The notes under the pieces are model-generated. The model ran no database searches. It saw nothing but the letters and a program-made list of their open reading frames with translations, and had not been told where the DNA came from. A stretch of DNA of 60,281 bases from Bacillota bacterium (GTDB lineage Bacteria; Bacillota; Clostridia; Oscillospirales; Ruminococcaceae). Location: positions 1 through 60,281 of the forward strand of contig JAEWGD010000043.1 of NCBI GenBank assembly GCA_023388515.1, given 5' to 3'. Numbering within the stretch: the stretch's first letter is position 1; each line of letters opens with the position of its first letter. Of the stretch, positions 25,779 through 33,446 are shown one piece after another. The translations under genes and the position numbers were made by a program.

Positions 25779-26696
25779 ATGGTGTATGATTTGGTTATAA
25801 TTGGTGCAGGTCCTTCGGGTCTTTCAGCTGGAATTTATGCACAACGTGCGATGCTCAAAACAGTTATATTGGAGAAGGAGTCCTTTTATGGTGGGCAGAT
25901 TTTAAGCACATATGAGGTGGATAACTATCCAGGATTCCCATTGCTAGGTGGATTTGATTTGGCTGATAAGTTCAGAGAACACGCTGAATCCTTAGGTGTA
26001 CAATTCAGTTCTGCTGAAGTTGAGAAGATTATTCAGGATGGAAATTTGCTGAAAATTACTTTAAATGACGATGAACCTTTAACCACTAAAGCAGTTATTG
26101 TTGCAACAGGCTCAATCAGAAAAAAACTCGATGTTAAGGGAGAGGAAGAATTTTCAGGTAAGGGCGTTTCCTATTGTGCAACCTGTGATGGTGCATTTTT
26201 CAAGAATAAAACTGTTGCAGTTGTTGGTGGTGGAGATGCTGGGCTTGAGGACGCTATATACCTTTCAAGGATGTGCAAACAGGTGTATATAATAAACAGG
26301 AGTGATAGTCTTAAAGGTGCAAAAAGGTTACAGGATGTAATTGACAAAACAGAAAACATACAAATTTTATGGGAAACTGAAATAGAAAGCATTAATGGAA
26401 GTAAAACAGTTAAAAACATAGATATTATTAATACAAAAGCTGATAAAAAGTCAAATATTGCCTTGAATGGTGTATTCATTGCCATTGGCTCGATTCCAAA
26501 GACAGAGTTTCTAGAGGGGCTTGTTGATATGAATGAAGATGGATATGTTGTTTCTGACGAAACAGGTATAACAAATGCTAAAGGGATTTTTGCTGCTGGT
26601 GATATCAGAGTTAAAAGCCTAAGGCAAATTATTACTGCTGCCGCTGATGGTGCAAATTCTGTGAATTCCGTTGAGCGATATTTGGAAACGTTTTAA
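25779..26696 (+). CDS. trxB: thioredoxin reductase (NADPH)
   Basis: The 305-residue flavoenzyme has an N-terminal FAD loop (IGAGPSGLSAGIYAQRA), the redox-active CATC in SYCATCDGAFFKN (near 133-136), an NADPH loop VVGGGDAGLEDA and a C-terminal FAD-contact segment GIFAAGDIR. It reduces thioredoxin with NADPH in the cytoplasm. Length and motifs are standard for the low molecular weight bacterial enzyme. AAGGAGAAA precedes the ATG, and nadA follows closely. Confidence 0.94.
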   Translation: MVYDLVIIGAGPSGLSAGIYAQRAMLKTVILEKESFYGGQILSTYEVDNYPGFPLLGGFDLADKFREHAESLGVQFSSAEVEKIIQDGNLLKITLNDDEPLTTKAVIVATGSIRKKLDVKGEEEFSGKGVSYCATCDGAFFKNKTVAVVGGGDAGLEDAIYLSRMCKQVYIINRSDSLKGAKRLQDVIDKTENIQILWETEIESINGSKTVKNIDIINTKADKKSNIALNGVFIAIGSIPKTEFLEGLVDMNEDGYVVSDETGITNAKGIFAAGDIRVKSLRQIITAAADGANSVNSVERYLETF

Positions 26697-26729
26697 GATA
26701 AAATAAACCTTATGAATGGGAGAATAAAT

Positions 26730-27653
26730 ATGATTAGCAAAGTTCAAAGTGATATTCTAAAATTAAAAAAGGAAAATGATGTTGCAATACTTGCACATAG
26801 TTATCAAGCAAAGGAAATTCTTGAAATTGCTGATGTTGTAGGTGATTCTTTTCAGTTAAGCCTTATGGCACAAAAGGCTGAACAAAAGAATATTTTACTC
26901 TGTGGAGTGCATTTTATGGCTGAAACTGCAAAAATGCTTTCACCTGATAAAAAAGTGTTTTTGGCTAATCAGCTTGCTGGGTGTCCAATGGCTGAACAAA
27001 TGGAACCTGAACTTATTGAGCAAGTTAAAAAGAAAGAACCTGACCGTACAGTTGTTGCTTATATCAACACAACTGCGAAGTTAAAGGCTGTTTGTGATGT
27101 TTGCGTGACTTCTTCAACTGCTGTTAAGATTGTTAACCGACTTGAAAACGATAAGATTTTGTTTATCCCTGATTGCAATTTAGGGGATTATGTTCAAAAG
27201 CAAGTTCCAGATAAGGATATAATGATTTTACAGGGTGGATGTCCTATTCACGCTGCTGTTACGCTAAAGGATTTGAATGACGCTAAGGCAATGCACCCAA
27301 ATGCGTTAATTTTAGTGCATCCTGAATGTATTCCTGCTGTTGTGGAAAAGGCTGATTATGTAGGCTCTACTTCTGGTATTATGGAGTATGCTAAAAATTC
27401 CGACCATAAAGAATTTATTATTGGAACGGAAATCAGTATCGCTGAATCCCTACAATATGAATGCATGGATAAGGAATTTTATATACTTTCAAAGAAAATT
27501 GTATGTCCTAATATGAAGCTAACAACTCTTGTTGATGTTTATAAGTCGGTAAAGGGCATAAATGACGGTACTGCGTTTGAAATAATTATGAGTGATGAGG
27601 AAATAGCAAAATCTCGCAAGTGTATTGATGAGATGATTAGGCTTGGGAGTTAG
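26730..27653 (+). CDS. nadA: quinolinate synthase NadA
   Basis: The 307-residue enzyme condenses iminoaspartate with dihydroxyacetone phosphate to quinolinate for NAD synthesis, using a [4Fe-4S] cluster. Visible family features are AILAHSYQ, GVHFMAETAKML, the cluster-cysteine regions NQLAGCPMAEQM and CPIHAAVTL, plus HPEC. GGGAGAA lies eight bases before the ATG at 26730. An upstream in-frame ATG at 26712 lacks a ribosome site. nadB and nadC are not adjacent. The gene appears to share the trxB transcript. Confidence 0.93.
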   Translation: MISKVQSDILKLKKENDVAILAHSYQAKEILEIADVVGDSFQLSLMAQKAEQKNILLCGVHFMAETAKMLSPDKKVFLANQLAGCPMAEQMEPELIEQVKKKEPDRTVVAYINTTAKLKAVCDVCVTSSTAVKIVNRLENDKILFIPDCNLGDYVQKQVPDKDIMILQGGCPIHAAVTLKDLNDAKAMHPNALILVHPECIPAVVEKADYVGSTSGIMEYAKNSDHKEFIIGTEISIAESLQYECMDKEFYILSKKIVCPNMKLTTLVDVYKSVKGINDGTAFEIIMSDEEIAKSRKCIDEMIRLGS

Positions 27654-27750
27654 TGGTGGAAATGTCTGGCGATATGCGATAAGTAAAAATTCAAAAGCTT
27701 GTGATTTAACACATTAATGACATATATTAGTAATAGGGCTGTGTTGTGAT

Positions 27751-27995
27751 ATGAGTAAAACAAAACAATTAGGGTTAATTTTTGTATTGGTATCAAATTC
27801 CATAGGGTTGATATGGGGACTATGGAAAGGTCAACAAAAATCATTGAATTATGAAAAAAATGGTGTTGAGGTAACGTGTACTGTTGTGAGTGTTTCCAGT
27901 TTACAGAGGATAAAGGCACAATCCATGTTACTGAAACCCCTTTTATTACAATAAAGCCTTGTATAGGGAATGATTACAATATTATATATGGTTGA
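27751..27995 (+). pseudogene. frameshifted small membrane protein (DUF3592-like)
   Basis: The frame from ATG 27751 reads a membrane helix (LGLIFVLVSNSIGLIWGLW), then NYEKNGVEVTCTVVSVSS, and then turns to nonsense. In another frame the sequence continues sensibly as FTEDKGTIHVTETPFITIKP and stops at 27995. The helix plus a 'GxxVxaTVvsV' strand resembles DUF3592 proteins. No good ribosome site is seen. It is best read as a decayed gene with a single frameshift near 27900. Confidence 0.55.
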
Positions 27996-28120
27996 GGCAA
28001 ATGGAAAATGTAATGCAAAGCTTAAACAAGGTTTATAGTCATATTTGGTTTAAACTTATAATAAAAAATCCAATGAGCTTAGTATGAAACATATACAATT
28101 TAATTTTTTTAAAAAAGGTA

Positions 28121-28149
28121 TTGACATTACTAAAAACTTGTGGTATACT
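28121..28149 (+). promoter_or_regulatory. promoter of tRNA-Leu(TAG)
   Basis: TTGACA (28121-28126), 17-bp spacer, TATACT (28144-28149). The tRNA starts 22 bases downstream. Confidence 0.88.
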
Positions 28150-28170
28150 TATTTAGTCGCCAAGAGATAT

Positions 28171-28255
28171 GCGGATGTGGCGGAATTGGCAGACGCGCTA
28201 GATTTAGGCTCTAGTGAAGCGATTCGTGAGTGTTCAAGTCACTTCATCCGCACCA
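28171..28255 (+). tRNA. tRNA-Leu (anticodon TAG), island integration site
   Basis: Acceptor GCGGATG pairs with CATCCGC. The anticodon stem CTAGA/TCTAG has loop TTTAGGC with anticodon TAG, followed by a long variable arm, T arm GTGAGTGTTCAAGTCAC and an encoded CCA. Its last 60 bases recur at 48427, so the gene was used as the attachment site. The 3' part present here was contributed by the incoming element and restores a full tRNA. Confidence 0.95.
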
Positions 28256-28256
28256 A
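28196..28256 (+). repeat. left attachment site (attL) in tRNA-Leu
   Basis: This 61-base segment, from the anticodon stem through CCA plus one base, is identical to 48427-48487. The two direct copies bound a 20,231-bp island (distance between repeat starts). Confidence 0.93.
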
Positions 28257-28268
28257 TAAAATGCACTG

Positions 28269-28310
28269 CAAATCATAAGATAAATAAAATTCTTATGATT
28301 TGTATGTGTA
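28269..28310 (+). terminator. element-derived terminator after tRNA-Leu
   Basis: CAAATCATAAGA (28269-28280) pairs with TCTTATGATTTG (28291-28302), then TATGTGTATTTTT. Because the original tRNA terminator now lies beyond attR (48496), this hairpin serves the reconstituted tRNA. Confidence 0.75.
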
Positions 28311-28322
28311 TTTTTAGTATAT

Positions 28323-28366
28323 AACCTTAATTATTACAATATTTTAAATATATTATAATAGTTAAG
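28323..28366. repeat. imperfect inverted repeat
   Basis: CCTTAATTATTACAATATTT is followed by its near reverse complement ending TTAAGG, with two mismatches and one extra base. It is AT-rich and lies between the tRNA terminator and the 3' end of the minus-strand RNA. It may be a terminator or cruciform. Confidence 0.45.
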
Positions 28367-28374
28367 GCTATATA

Positions 28375-28886
28375 ATAAACAGGGCAGATGGTGATACATC
28401 CACCCTGTGTTACAAAATAAAATCTTTAGTGCCTTGCACCGACTATAACTACTTTTTCTTTTGACATTCGCCCTCTACGCTGCAATTAATGCTATGTAGA
28501 TTGTGTTGCCCTTACGAAACTGACAGTTTCATTCTGTTACTCTTAAGGTATCTCAACCTAACTGGTGTTATATGCTCGCTATGATAGTGGTGTATCAATG
28601 ACGGCGAAGCTGTTATAAGAGCATCGGAACTTGTTCCTCGTTATAGTGGCTATTCAATTGGTGTATATCAAAAAGAGTCAAGCCCCCGTTGCTAATGCAA
28701 TCTGAAAGGCTTGACAAGTATCTATTTTATCTGTTATAATAAAACCATGATGGTTTTTTATAACTGCTGAATAGCATTCTCATAAGTCTATCAGATGTTG
28801 GTGCATCTGGTTAGGTGAAGAATATATATCTGTTTTCGACGACGGATATATATTCGGGAGGGTGCTTTTTGTTCTGTTGATATAAC
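28375..28886 (-). ncRNA. large structured RNA (about 510 nt), possibly ROOL-like
   Basis: No ORF of useful length exists, yet the segment has a consensus promoter at its 5' end (28893-28921) and a terminator-like hairpin at its 3' end (28379-28408). In between it is dense in local stems: 28820-28830 with 28845-28855 (11 bp), 28792-28797 with 28804-28809, 28733-28747 with 28751-28764 (two 7-bp helices), 28677-28684 with 28708-28715 (8 bp) enclosing TTGC/GCAA, and 28582-28586 with 28593-28597. ROOL RNAs are large, ornate and frequently sit beside tRNAs on mobile elements in gut Firmicutes, as here. The class assignment is inference. A 13-codon frame at 28467-28426 may be chance. Confidence 0.65.
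28379..28408 (-). terminator. 3' hairpin of the structured RNA
   Basis: ACAGGG (28379-28384) with CCCTGT (28403-28408), and GATG with CATC inside, leaving a 2x2 internal loop. The minus-strand tail is TTATTATATA. It could be a terminator or the closing stem of the RNA. Confidence 0.55.
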
Positions 28887-28892
28887 ATTTCG

Positions 28893-28921
28893 ATTATATC
28901 ACATACGATTTGAAAAGTCAA
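28893..28921 (-). promoter_or_regulatory. promoter of the structured RNA
   Basis: On the minus strand TTGACT (28921-28916) and TATAAT (28898-28893) are separated by 17 bp. Transcription would begin near 28886. Confidence 0.85.
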
Positions 28922-28968
28922 CGTTATTTCAATATAATTAACATATAATTGATTTTAGTTTTATTTAC

Positions 28969-29014
28969 AGCACAAATAACCTTTAATTTACAAGTGGTTA
29001 TTTGTGCTTTTTTA
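28969..29014 (+). terminator. orphan terminator hairpin
   Basis: AGCACAAATAACC (28969-28981) pairs exactly with GGTTATTTGTGCT (28996-29008), followed by T6. No plus-strand gene precedes it, so it may be left over from a deleted gene. Confidence 0.75.
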
Positions 29015-29114
29015 TTTTGTAAAATATCTTTCCATCATGCTTTAATATATTATATTCTTATTAAAATGATTACGGTTTTAAGGATTACCGTAAACCTTTC
29101 TTATTACTACTTAA

Positions 29115-29444
29115 CTAATTCCCATCTTCCCTGTATCTGTTGTTCCCTTTGCATTTCCACTCCATCAATACCCCATTTGTAGCCCTCATTTTCATTCTCT
29201 TATTTTCTTTTGCAAGTTCCTTGTTGCTTTTGCGAAGCTGTCGATTTTCCTCAGCAAGGCTCATTGCATTTTCTGGAGTACACTCTTCCATATCCAAATC
29301 GCCACTTTCAGCAGCCCTTATCCAACCATACAACGTACTATATGGCACTCCTAGCTCCCCGCTAGCCTTTTTGTTGCCGATTTCCTTTGCAAGCTTTACC
29401 GCCTGTTCCTTGTAACCCTTATCATAACTTTTTGCTTCTGCCAT
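29115..29444 (-). pseudogene. IS3-family orfA remnant
   Basis: The 109-residue frame has an IS3/IS150-type helix-turn-helix (AVKLAKEIGNKKASGELGVPYSTLYGWI) and the start of the leucine zipper (LAEENRQLRKSNKELAKEN). It then diverges into an unrelated end, RATNGVLMEWKCKGN. The orfB catalytic half is missing: only about 100 bases lie between this frame and the hairpin at 28969. A promoter (29468-29496) and ribosome site remain. It is therefore a truncated insertion sequence that could at most make a DNA-binding fragment. Confidence 0.8.
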
Positions 29445-29467
29445 TTCTCGACACTCCCTTTACTACT

Positions 29468-29496
29468 ATTATATTTTTTTGAGCGTAGGGTGTCAA
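29468..29496 (-). promoter_or_regulatory. promoter of the IS3 orfA remnant
   Basis: Minus strand TTGACA (29496-29491), 17 bp, TATAAT (29473-29468). Confidence 0.8.
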
Positions 29497-29560
29497 GTTT
29501 TATTGTACTAGATCATAATTAAACCAAATGATTCAGTTGTCATATGAAAAGAAATAGATA

Positions 29561-29589
29561 TTGTTATTACGTGACTTTTATGATATAAT
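29561..29589 (+). promoter_or_regulatory. promoter of the type I R-M operon
   Basis: TTGTTA (29561-29566) and TATAAT (29584-29589) are 17 bp apart, giving a leader of about 170 bases before hsdM. Confidence 0.75.
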
Positions 29590-29679
29590 TAAGGTGAAAA
29601 AATGTTAGATTGCAACATTGAAAATCTTATGGAAATAGCGTAGCCTAAAACTTCCAATGAAATAACCTTATAATAATAA

Positions 29680-29725
29680 GTCCTAGTTTTAGGACAGTAA
29701 GAATGATTGAATTAAATACAATCAT
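29680..29725 (+). promoter_or_regulatory. paired hairpins in the hsdM leader
   Basis: GTCCTA (29680-29685) faces TAGGAC (29690-29695), and ATGATTG (29703-29709) faces CAATCAT (29719-29725). They lie 40-85 bases before the hsdM start. They could be operators or RNA hairpins controlling R-M expression. Confidence 0.45.
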
Positions 29726-29765
29726 GAGGCAGGAATACCTATAATAACCAAATGGAGGAATAAAA

Positions 29766-31319
29766 ATGTCAAGTACAGCACAAAGAGCGGAGTTACAATC
29801 GCAGATTTGGAAAATAGCTAATGATGTCCGTGGATCAGTGGATGGATGGGATTTTAAACAATATGTTTTAGGAACACTTTTTTATCGTTTTATTAGTGAG
29901 AACTTTTCTAATTATATTGAAGGTGGGGACGATAGTGTCAACTATTCTGAACTTTCCGATGATATTATAACTAGTGAAATTAAAGATGATGCAATAAAAA
30001 CAAAAGGCTATTTTATTTATCCGAGTCAGTTGTTTACCAACATTGCAAAAACTGCAAATACAAATGAAAGCTTGAATACAGATTTAGCAGCAATATTTTC
30101 TGCTATTGAAAGCTCTGCAAATGAGTATCCATCTGAACTTGATATAAAAGGGTTATTTGCTGATTTTGATACGACAAGCAATAGATTAGGAAACACTGTA
30201 AAAGACAAAAATAGCCGTTTAGCCGCTGTGATTAAAGGAGTTGCTGGACTTAATTTTGGCGATTTTGAAAATAGTAATATTGATTTGTTTGGTGATGCGT
30301 ATGAGTATTTAATCTCTAATTATGCTGCTAATGCAGGCAAGTCTGGTGGGGAATTCTTTACCCCTCAAAGTGTTTCTAAACTGATTGCAAAATTGGCAAT
30401 ACATAAGCAGACAATGATTAACAAAATTTATGACCCTGCAGCTGGTTCGGGTTCACTGCTATTACAAGCAAAGAAACAATTTGACGAGCATATTATTGAA
30501 GATGGCTTTTTTGGTCAGGAAATCAACCATACAACGTATAACCTTGCTCGCATGAATATGTTTTTACACAATGTAAACTATGATAAATTTAATATAGCCT
30601 TAGGGAATACTCTTTTAGACCCACGCTTTGGAGATGATAAGCCTTTTGATGCTATTGTATCAAATCCCCCATATTCAATAAACTGGATTGGCAGTGATGA
30701 TCCAACTCTAATTAATGATGAGCGTTTTGCACCTGCAGGGGTGCTTGCACCAAAGTCTAAGGCTGATTTTGCCTTTGTGCTTCATGCACTAAGCTATCTT
30801 TCAAGCAAAGGTCGTGCAGCCATAGTTTGTTTTCCTGGTATATTTTACCGTGGAGGTGCAGAACAAAAAATAAGAAAGTATATAATTGATAATAACTTTG
30901 TTGAAACAGTTATTTCATTAGCACCAAATCTCTTTTATGGCACTTCAATAGCTGTTAATATACTCGTTCTTTCAAAGCACAAGAATGACACAAAAACGCA
31001 ATTTATAGATGCAAGCGGAGAAAAATTTTATAAAAAAGAAACGAACAATAACATTTTAACAGAAGAACATATTGAAGAAATTATGAAAATGTTTGATAGC
31101 AAAGAAGATATTGATTATATTTCAAAATCTGTTGACAATGATAAGATTGCACAAGCAGACTATAACCTATCCGTTTCTACATATGTTGAGGCAGAGGACA
31201 CAAGAGAAGTTATTGATATTGAAAAGCTTAACGCTGAAATTTCCGAGATAGTTGCAAGAGAAGCCGTTTTGCGTGCTGAGATTGATAAGATTATCGCAGA
31301 AATCGAGGTAGGCAAATGA
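29766..31319 (+). CDS. hsdM: type I restriction-modification system, methyltransferase subunit
   Basis: The 517-residue HsdM has the N-terminal helical HsdM domain (about 5-150) and an N6-adenine methyltransferase domain. The SAM motif DPAAGSGSLLLQ is near 222 and the catalytic NPPYSINW near 299; GGEFFTPQSVS lies between them. With HsdS it methylates adenine in each half of the bipartite target. AATGGAGG precedes the ATG. The stop codon overlaps the rhuM start (ATGA), indicating translational coupling. Confidence 0.95.
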   Translation: MSSTAQRAELQSQIWKIANDVRGSVDGWDFKQYVLGTLFYRFISENFSNYIEGGDDSVNYSELSDDIITSEIKDDAIKTKGYFIYPSQLFTNIAKTANTNESLNTDLAAIFSAIESSANEYPSELDIKGLFADFDTTSNRLGNTVKDKNSRLAAVIKGVAGLNFGDFENSNIDLFGDAYEYLISNYAANAGKSGGEFFTPQSVSKLIAKLAIHKQTMINKIYDPAAGSGSLLLQAKKQFDEHIIEDGFFGQEINHTTYNLARMNMFLHNVNYDKFNIALGNTLLDPRFGDDKPFDAIVSNPPYSINWIGSDDPTLINDERFAPAGVLAPKSKADFAFVLHALSYLSSKGRAAIVCFPGIFYRGGAEQKIRKYIIDNNFVETVISLAPNLFYGTSIAVNILVLSKHKNDTKTQFIDASGEKFYKKETNNNILTEEHIEEIMKMFDSKEDIDYISKSVDNDKIAQADYNLSVSTYVEAEDTREVIDIEKLNAEISEIVAREAVLRAEIDKIIAEIEVGK

Positions 31320-32326
31320 ATAATGAATTTAATTTTTTAATATATAATACACCTGAAGAAGATGTATCAATTAATGCATTAGTAAAAGATGAAACAGTAT
31401 GGTTGACACAAAAGGCAATGTCAGAATTATTTGATATAGGTGTTCCTGCTATTTCAAAGCACCTTTCTAACATCTATAATGAAGGTGAATTGCAAGTTGA
31501 ATCAACTGTTTCCAAAATGGAAATAGTTCAATTTGAGGGTAGCAGAAATGTAAAACGAACATTGGATTTCTACAACCTTGATGCAATAATTTCAGTTGGC
31601 TATCGTGTCAATTCCCGAAAGGCTACTAACTTTAGAATATGGGCAACATCTATTTTAAAGGAATATATGACAAAAGGTTTTGCTATGGACGATGAACGAT
31701 TAAAACAAGGGAAAACTGCTTTTGGCAAAGATTACTTTAAAGAATTGCTTGAAAGAGTTCGTTCTATTCGAGCAAGTGAAAGACGTATTTGGCAACAGAT
31801 AACAGATATATTTGCCGAGTGCAGTATTGATTATGATAAAAATTCTAATCTTACTAAGGATTTTTATGCTATGGTGCAAAATAAATTCCACTATGCCATT
31901 ACTGGAAAAACAGCGGCAGAAATCGTAAATTCAGAAGCTGACCGAAATAAAGAGAATATGGGTCTTACCACATGGAAAAACGCTCCTGAGGGACGAATAC
32001 TTAAATGTGATGTTAAGATTGCGAAGAATTATCTTGAAGAAAAGCAGATAAGGCAATTAGAAAGGGCTGTTACAGGATATTTTGACTACATTGAAGATTT
32101 GATTGAACGTGAGAACACTTTTAATATGGAACAATTTTCAAAAAGCATTAATGAATTTCTTGCATTTCGTAAATATGAAGTGCTAAAAGATAAGGGGAGT
32201 GTTTCAAAAAAGCAAGCAGACCAAAAAGCTGAAACAGAATACAACGAGTTTAACAAAACACAAAAAATCACGTCCGATTTTGATAAGCAAGTTAGAGAGC
32301 TTTTGAAAAAGGACGGTGAAAAATAA
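31316..32326 (+). CDS. rhuM: RhuM-family protein within the R-M operon
   Basis: The 336-residue protein matches the RhuM (virulence RhuM) family: VWLTQKAMSELFDIGVPAIS with a helix-turn-helix-like N-terminus, TLDFYNLDAIISVGYRVNS, and FRIWATSILKEYMTKGF. The C-terminal half is helical and charged. RhuM proteins are common passengers of type I R-M loci, but their molecular function is not established. It overlaps hsdM by four bases and hsdS by one base (TAATG), so it is made in step with the R-M subunits. Confidence 0.88.
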   Translation: MNNEFNFLIYNTPEEDVSINALVKDETVWLTQKAMSELFDIGVPAISKHLSNIYNEGELQVESTVSKMEIVQFEGSRNVKRTLDFYNLDAIISVGYRVNSRKATNFRIWATSILKEYMTKGFAMDDERLKQGKTAFGKDYFKELLERVRSIRASERRIWQQITDIFAECSIDYDKNSNLTKDFYAMVQNKFHYAITGKTAAEIVNSEADRNKENMGLTTWKNAPEGRILKCDVKIAKNYLEEKQIRQLERAVTGYFDYIEDLIERENTFNMEQFSKSINEFLAFRKYEVLKDKGSVSKKQADQKAETEYNEFNKTQKITSDFDKQVRELLKKDGEK

Positions 32327-33444
32327 TGAGCAAGCTTGAAGAATTGATTGCCGAGCTTTGTCCTGATGGGGTGGAGTATGTTGATATTGGCAGTGTCGTA
32401 AACTACGAGCAACCAACAAAATATATAGTAAATAATACAGACTACAATAATGAATTCTCAACTCCTGTTTTGACGGCAGGGCAGTCTTTTATTCTTGGAT
32501 ATACAGATGAGCAAAGTGGGATATACTATGCAACAAAAGAAAATTCCGTTGTTATTTTTGATGATTTTACTGGAGCATTTAAGTGGGTTGACTTCCCATT
32601 TAAAGTTAAATCATCTGCAATGAAAATGTTGACGACTAAAGAAGATAAAACCTTTTTACGATATATATACCATATTATGAGCAACATTGGCTATTCTTCA
32701 GATGAACACAAAAGATTATGGATTAGTGTGTATTCACAAATCAAAATCCCCCTCCCACCCCTACCAGTCCAACGTGAAATTGTCCGCATATTAGACAATT
32801 TCACAGAGCTTACAGCAGAGCTTACAGCAGAGCTTACAGCAAGAAAGAAACAGTATGAGTATTATAAAAACAAGTTGTTTAGTAAAGTTGAGGATATTCA
32901 ACTAGTAACTTTGGATATGATAGCTGAGAATTGTGATTCAAAAAGAAAACCTGTTACAAGTGGAAGTAGAGAAACTGGAGATATCCCTTACTATGGTGCG
33001 TCTGGAATTGTTGATTATGTAAAAGACTACATTTATGATGGGGATTATCTCTTAATATCTGAGGATGGAGCTAATCTTTTAGCACGAACTACGCCAATTG
33101 CATTTTCTATTTTCGGCAAAACGTGGGTAAATAACCATGCACATGTGCTTAAGTTTGATGAATATGCAACAAGGCGATATGTTGAAATGTATTTGAACTC
33201 AATCGATCTAACACCTTACATTACAGGGTCTGCTCAGCCTAAATTGAACCAAAAGAATCTCAATAATATTAAAATCCCCCTCCCACCCCTCACCGAGCAA
33301 CAAAGAATAGTGGATATCCTCGACAAGTTCGACACGCTAACTACCGACATCACAAAAGGCTTACCAGCTGAAATAAAGGCTAGAAAACAACAATATGAGT
33401 ATTACAGAGATAAATTACTAACTTTCAAAGAAAAGGAGACATAA
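32326..33444 (+). CDS. hsdS: type I R-M specificity subunit
   Basis: The 372-residue HsdS has two target recognition domains (about 15-140 and 195-315). Each is followed by a conserved helix beginning IPLPPL (near 142 and 319) and ending in an RKQQYEYY-type motif. It recognises the two halves of the DNA target and bridges two HsdM and two HsdR subunits. The central helix carries the repeat TELTAELTAELTA (about residues 160-172). This corresponds to the TAEL repeat that sets spacer length in EcoR124-type (IC) enzymes. Confidence 0.93.
   Translation: MSKLEELIAELCPDGVEYVDIGSVVNYEQPTKYIVNNTDYNNEFSTPVLTAGQSFILGYTDEQSGIYYATKENSVVIFDDFTGAFKWVDFPFKVKSSAMKMLTTKEDKTFLRYIYHIMSNIGYSSDEHKRLWISVYSQIKIPLPPLPVQREIVRILDNFTELTAELTAELTARKKQYEYYKNKLFSKVEDIQLVTLDMIAENCDSKRKPVTSGSRETGDIPYYGASGIVDYVKDYIYDGDYLLISEDGANLLARTTPIAFSIFGKTWVNNHAHVLKFDEYATRRYVEMYLNSIDLTPYITGSAQPKLNQKNLNNIKIPLPPLTEQQRIVDILDKFDTLTTDITKGLPAEIKARKQQYEYYRDKLLTFKEKET
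32806..32841 (+). repeat. 12-bp tandem repeat x3 inside hsdS
   Basis: GAGCTTACAGCA occurs three times without interruption, encoding ELTA-ELTA-ELTA in the central helix. In EcoR124I versus EcoR124II a change from two to three TAEL units lengthens the target spacer by one base, so copy number here should affect specificity. Confidence 0.93.
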
Positions 33445-33446
33445 AA

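Noticed and set aside
28084..28278. A plus-strand frame across tRNA-Leu(TAG)
   Set aside because: It covers the tRNA and its promoter; its apparent residues are translated tRNA.
28375..28886. tmRNA, RNase P RNA, 6S RNA or a Cas9 tracrRNA as identity of the structured RNA
   Set aside because: No tag-peptide frame or tRNA-like ends, no RNase P core signature, too long for 6S, and no Cas gene or repeat array nearby.
28949..29182. A 77-codon plus-strand frame before the IS3 remnant
   Set aside because: It runs through a perfect terminator hairpin, has no ribosome site and no recognisable composition.
32806..32841. CRISPR-like short repeat
   Set aside because: The three 12-bp units are contiguous and in frame within hsdS. 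No CRISPR array is visible anywhere in the window.
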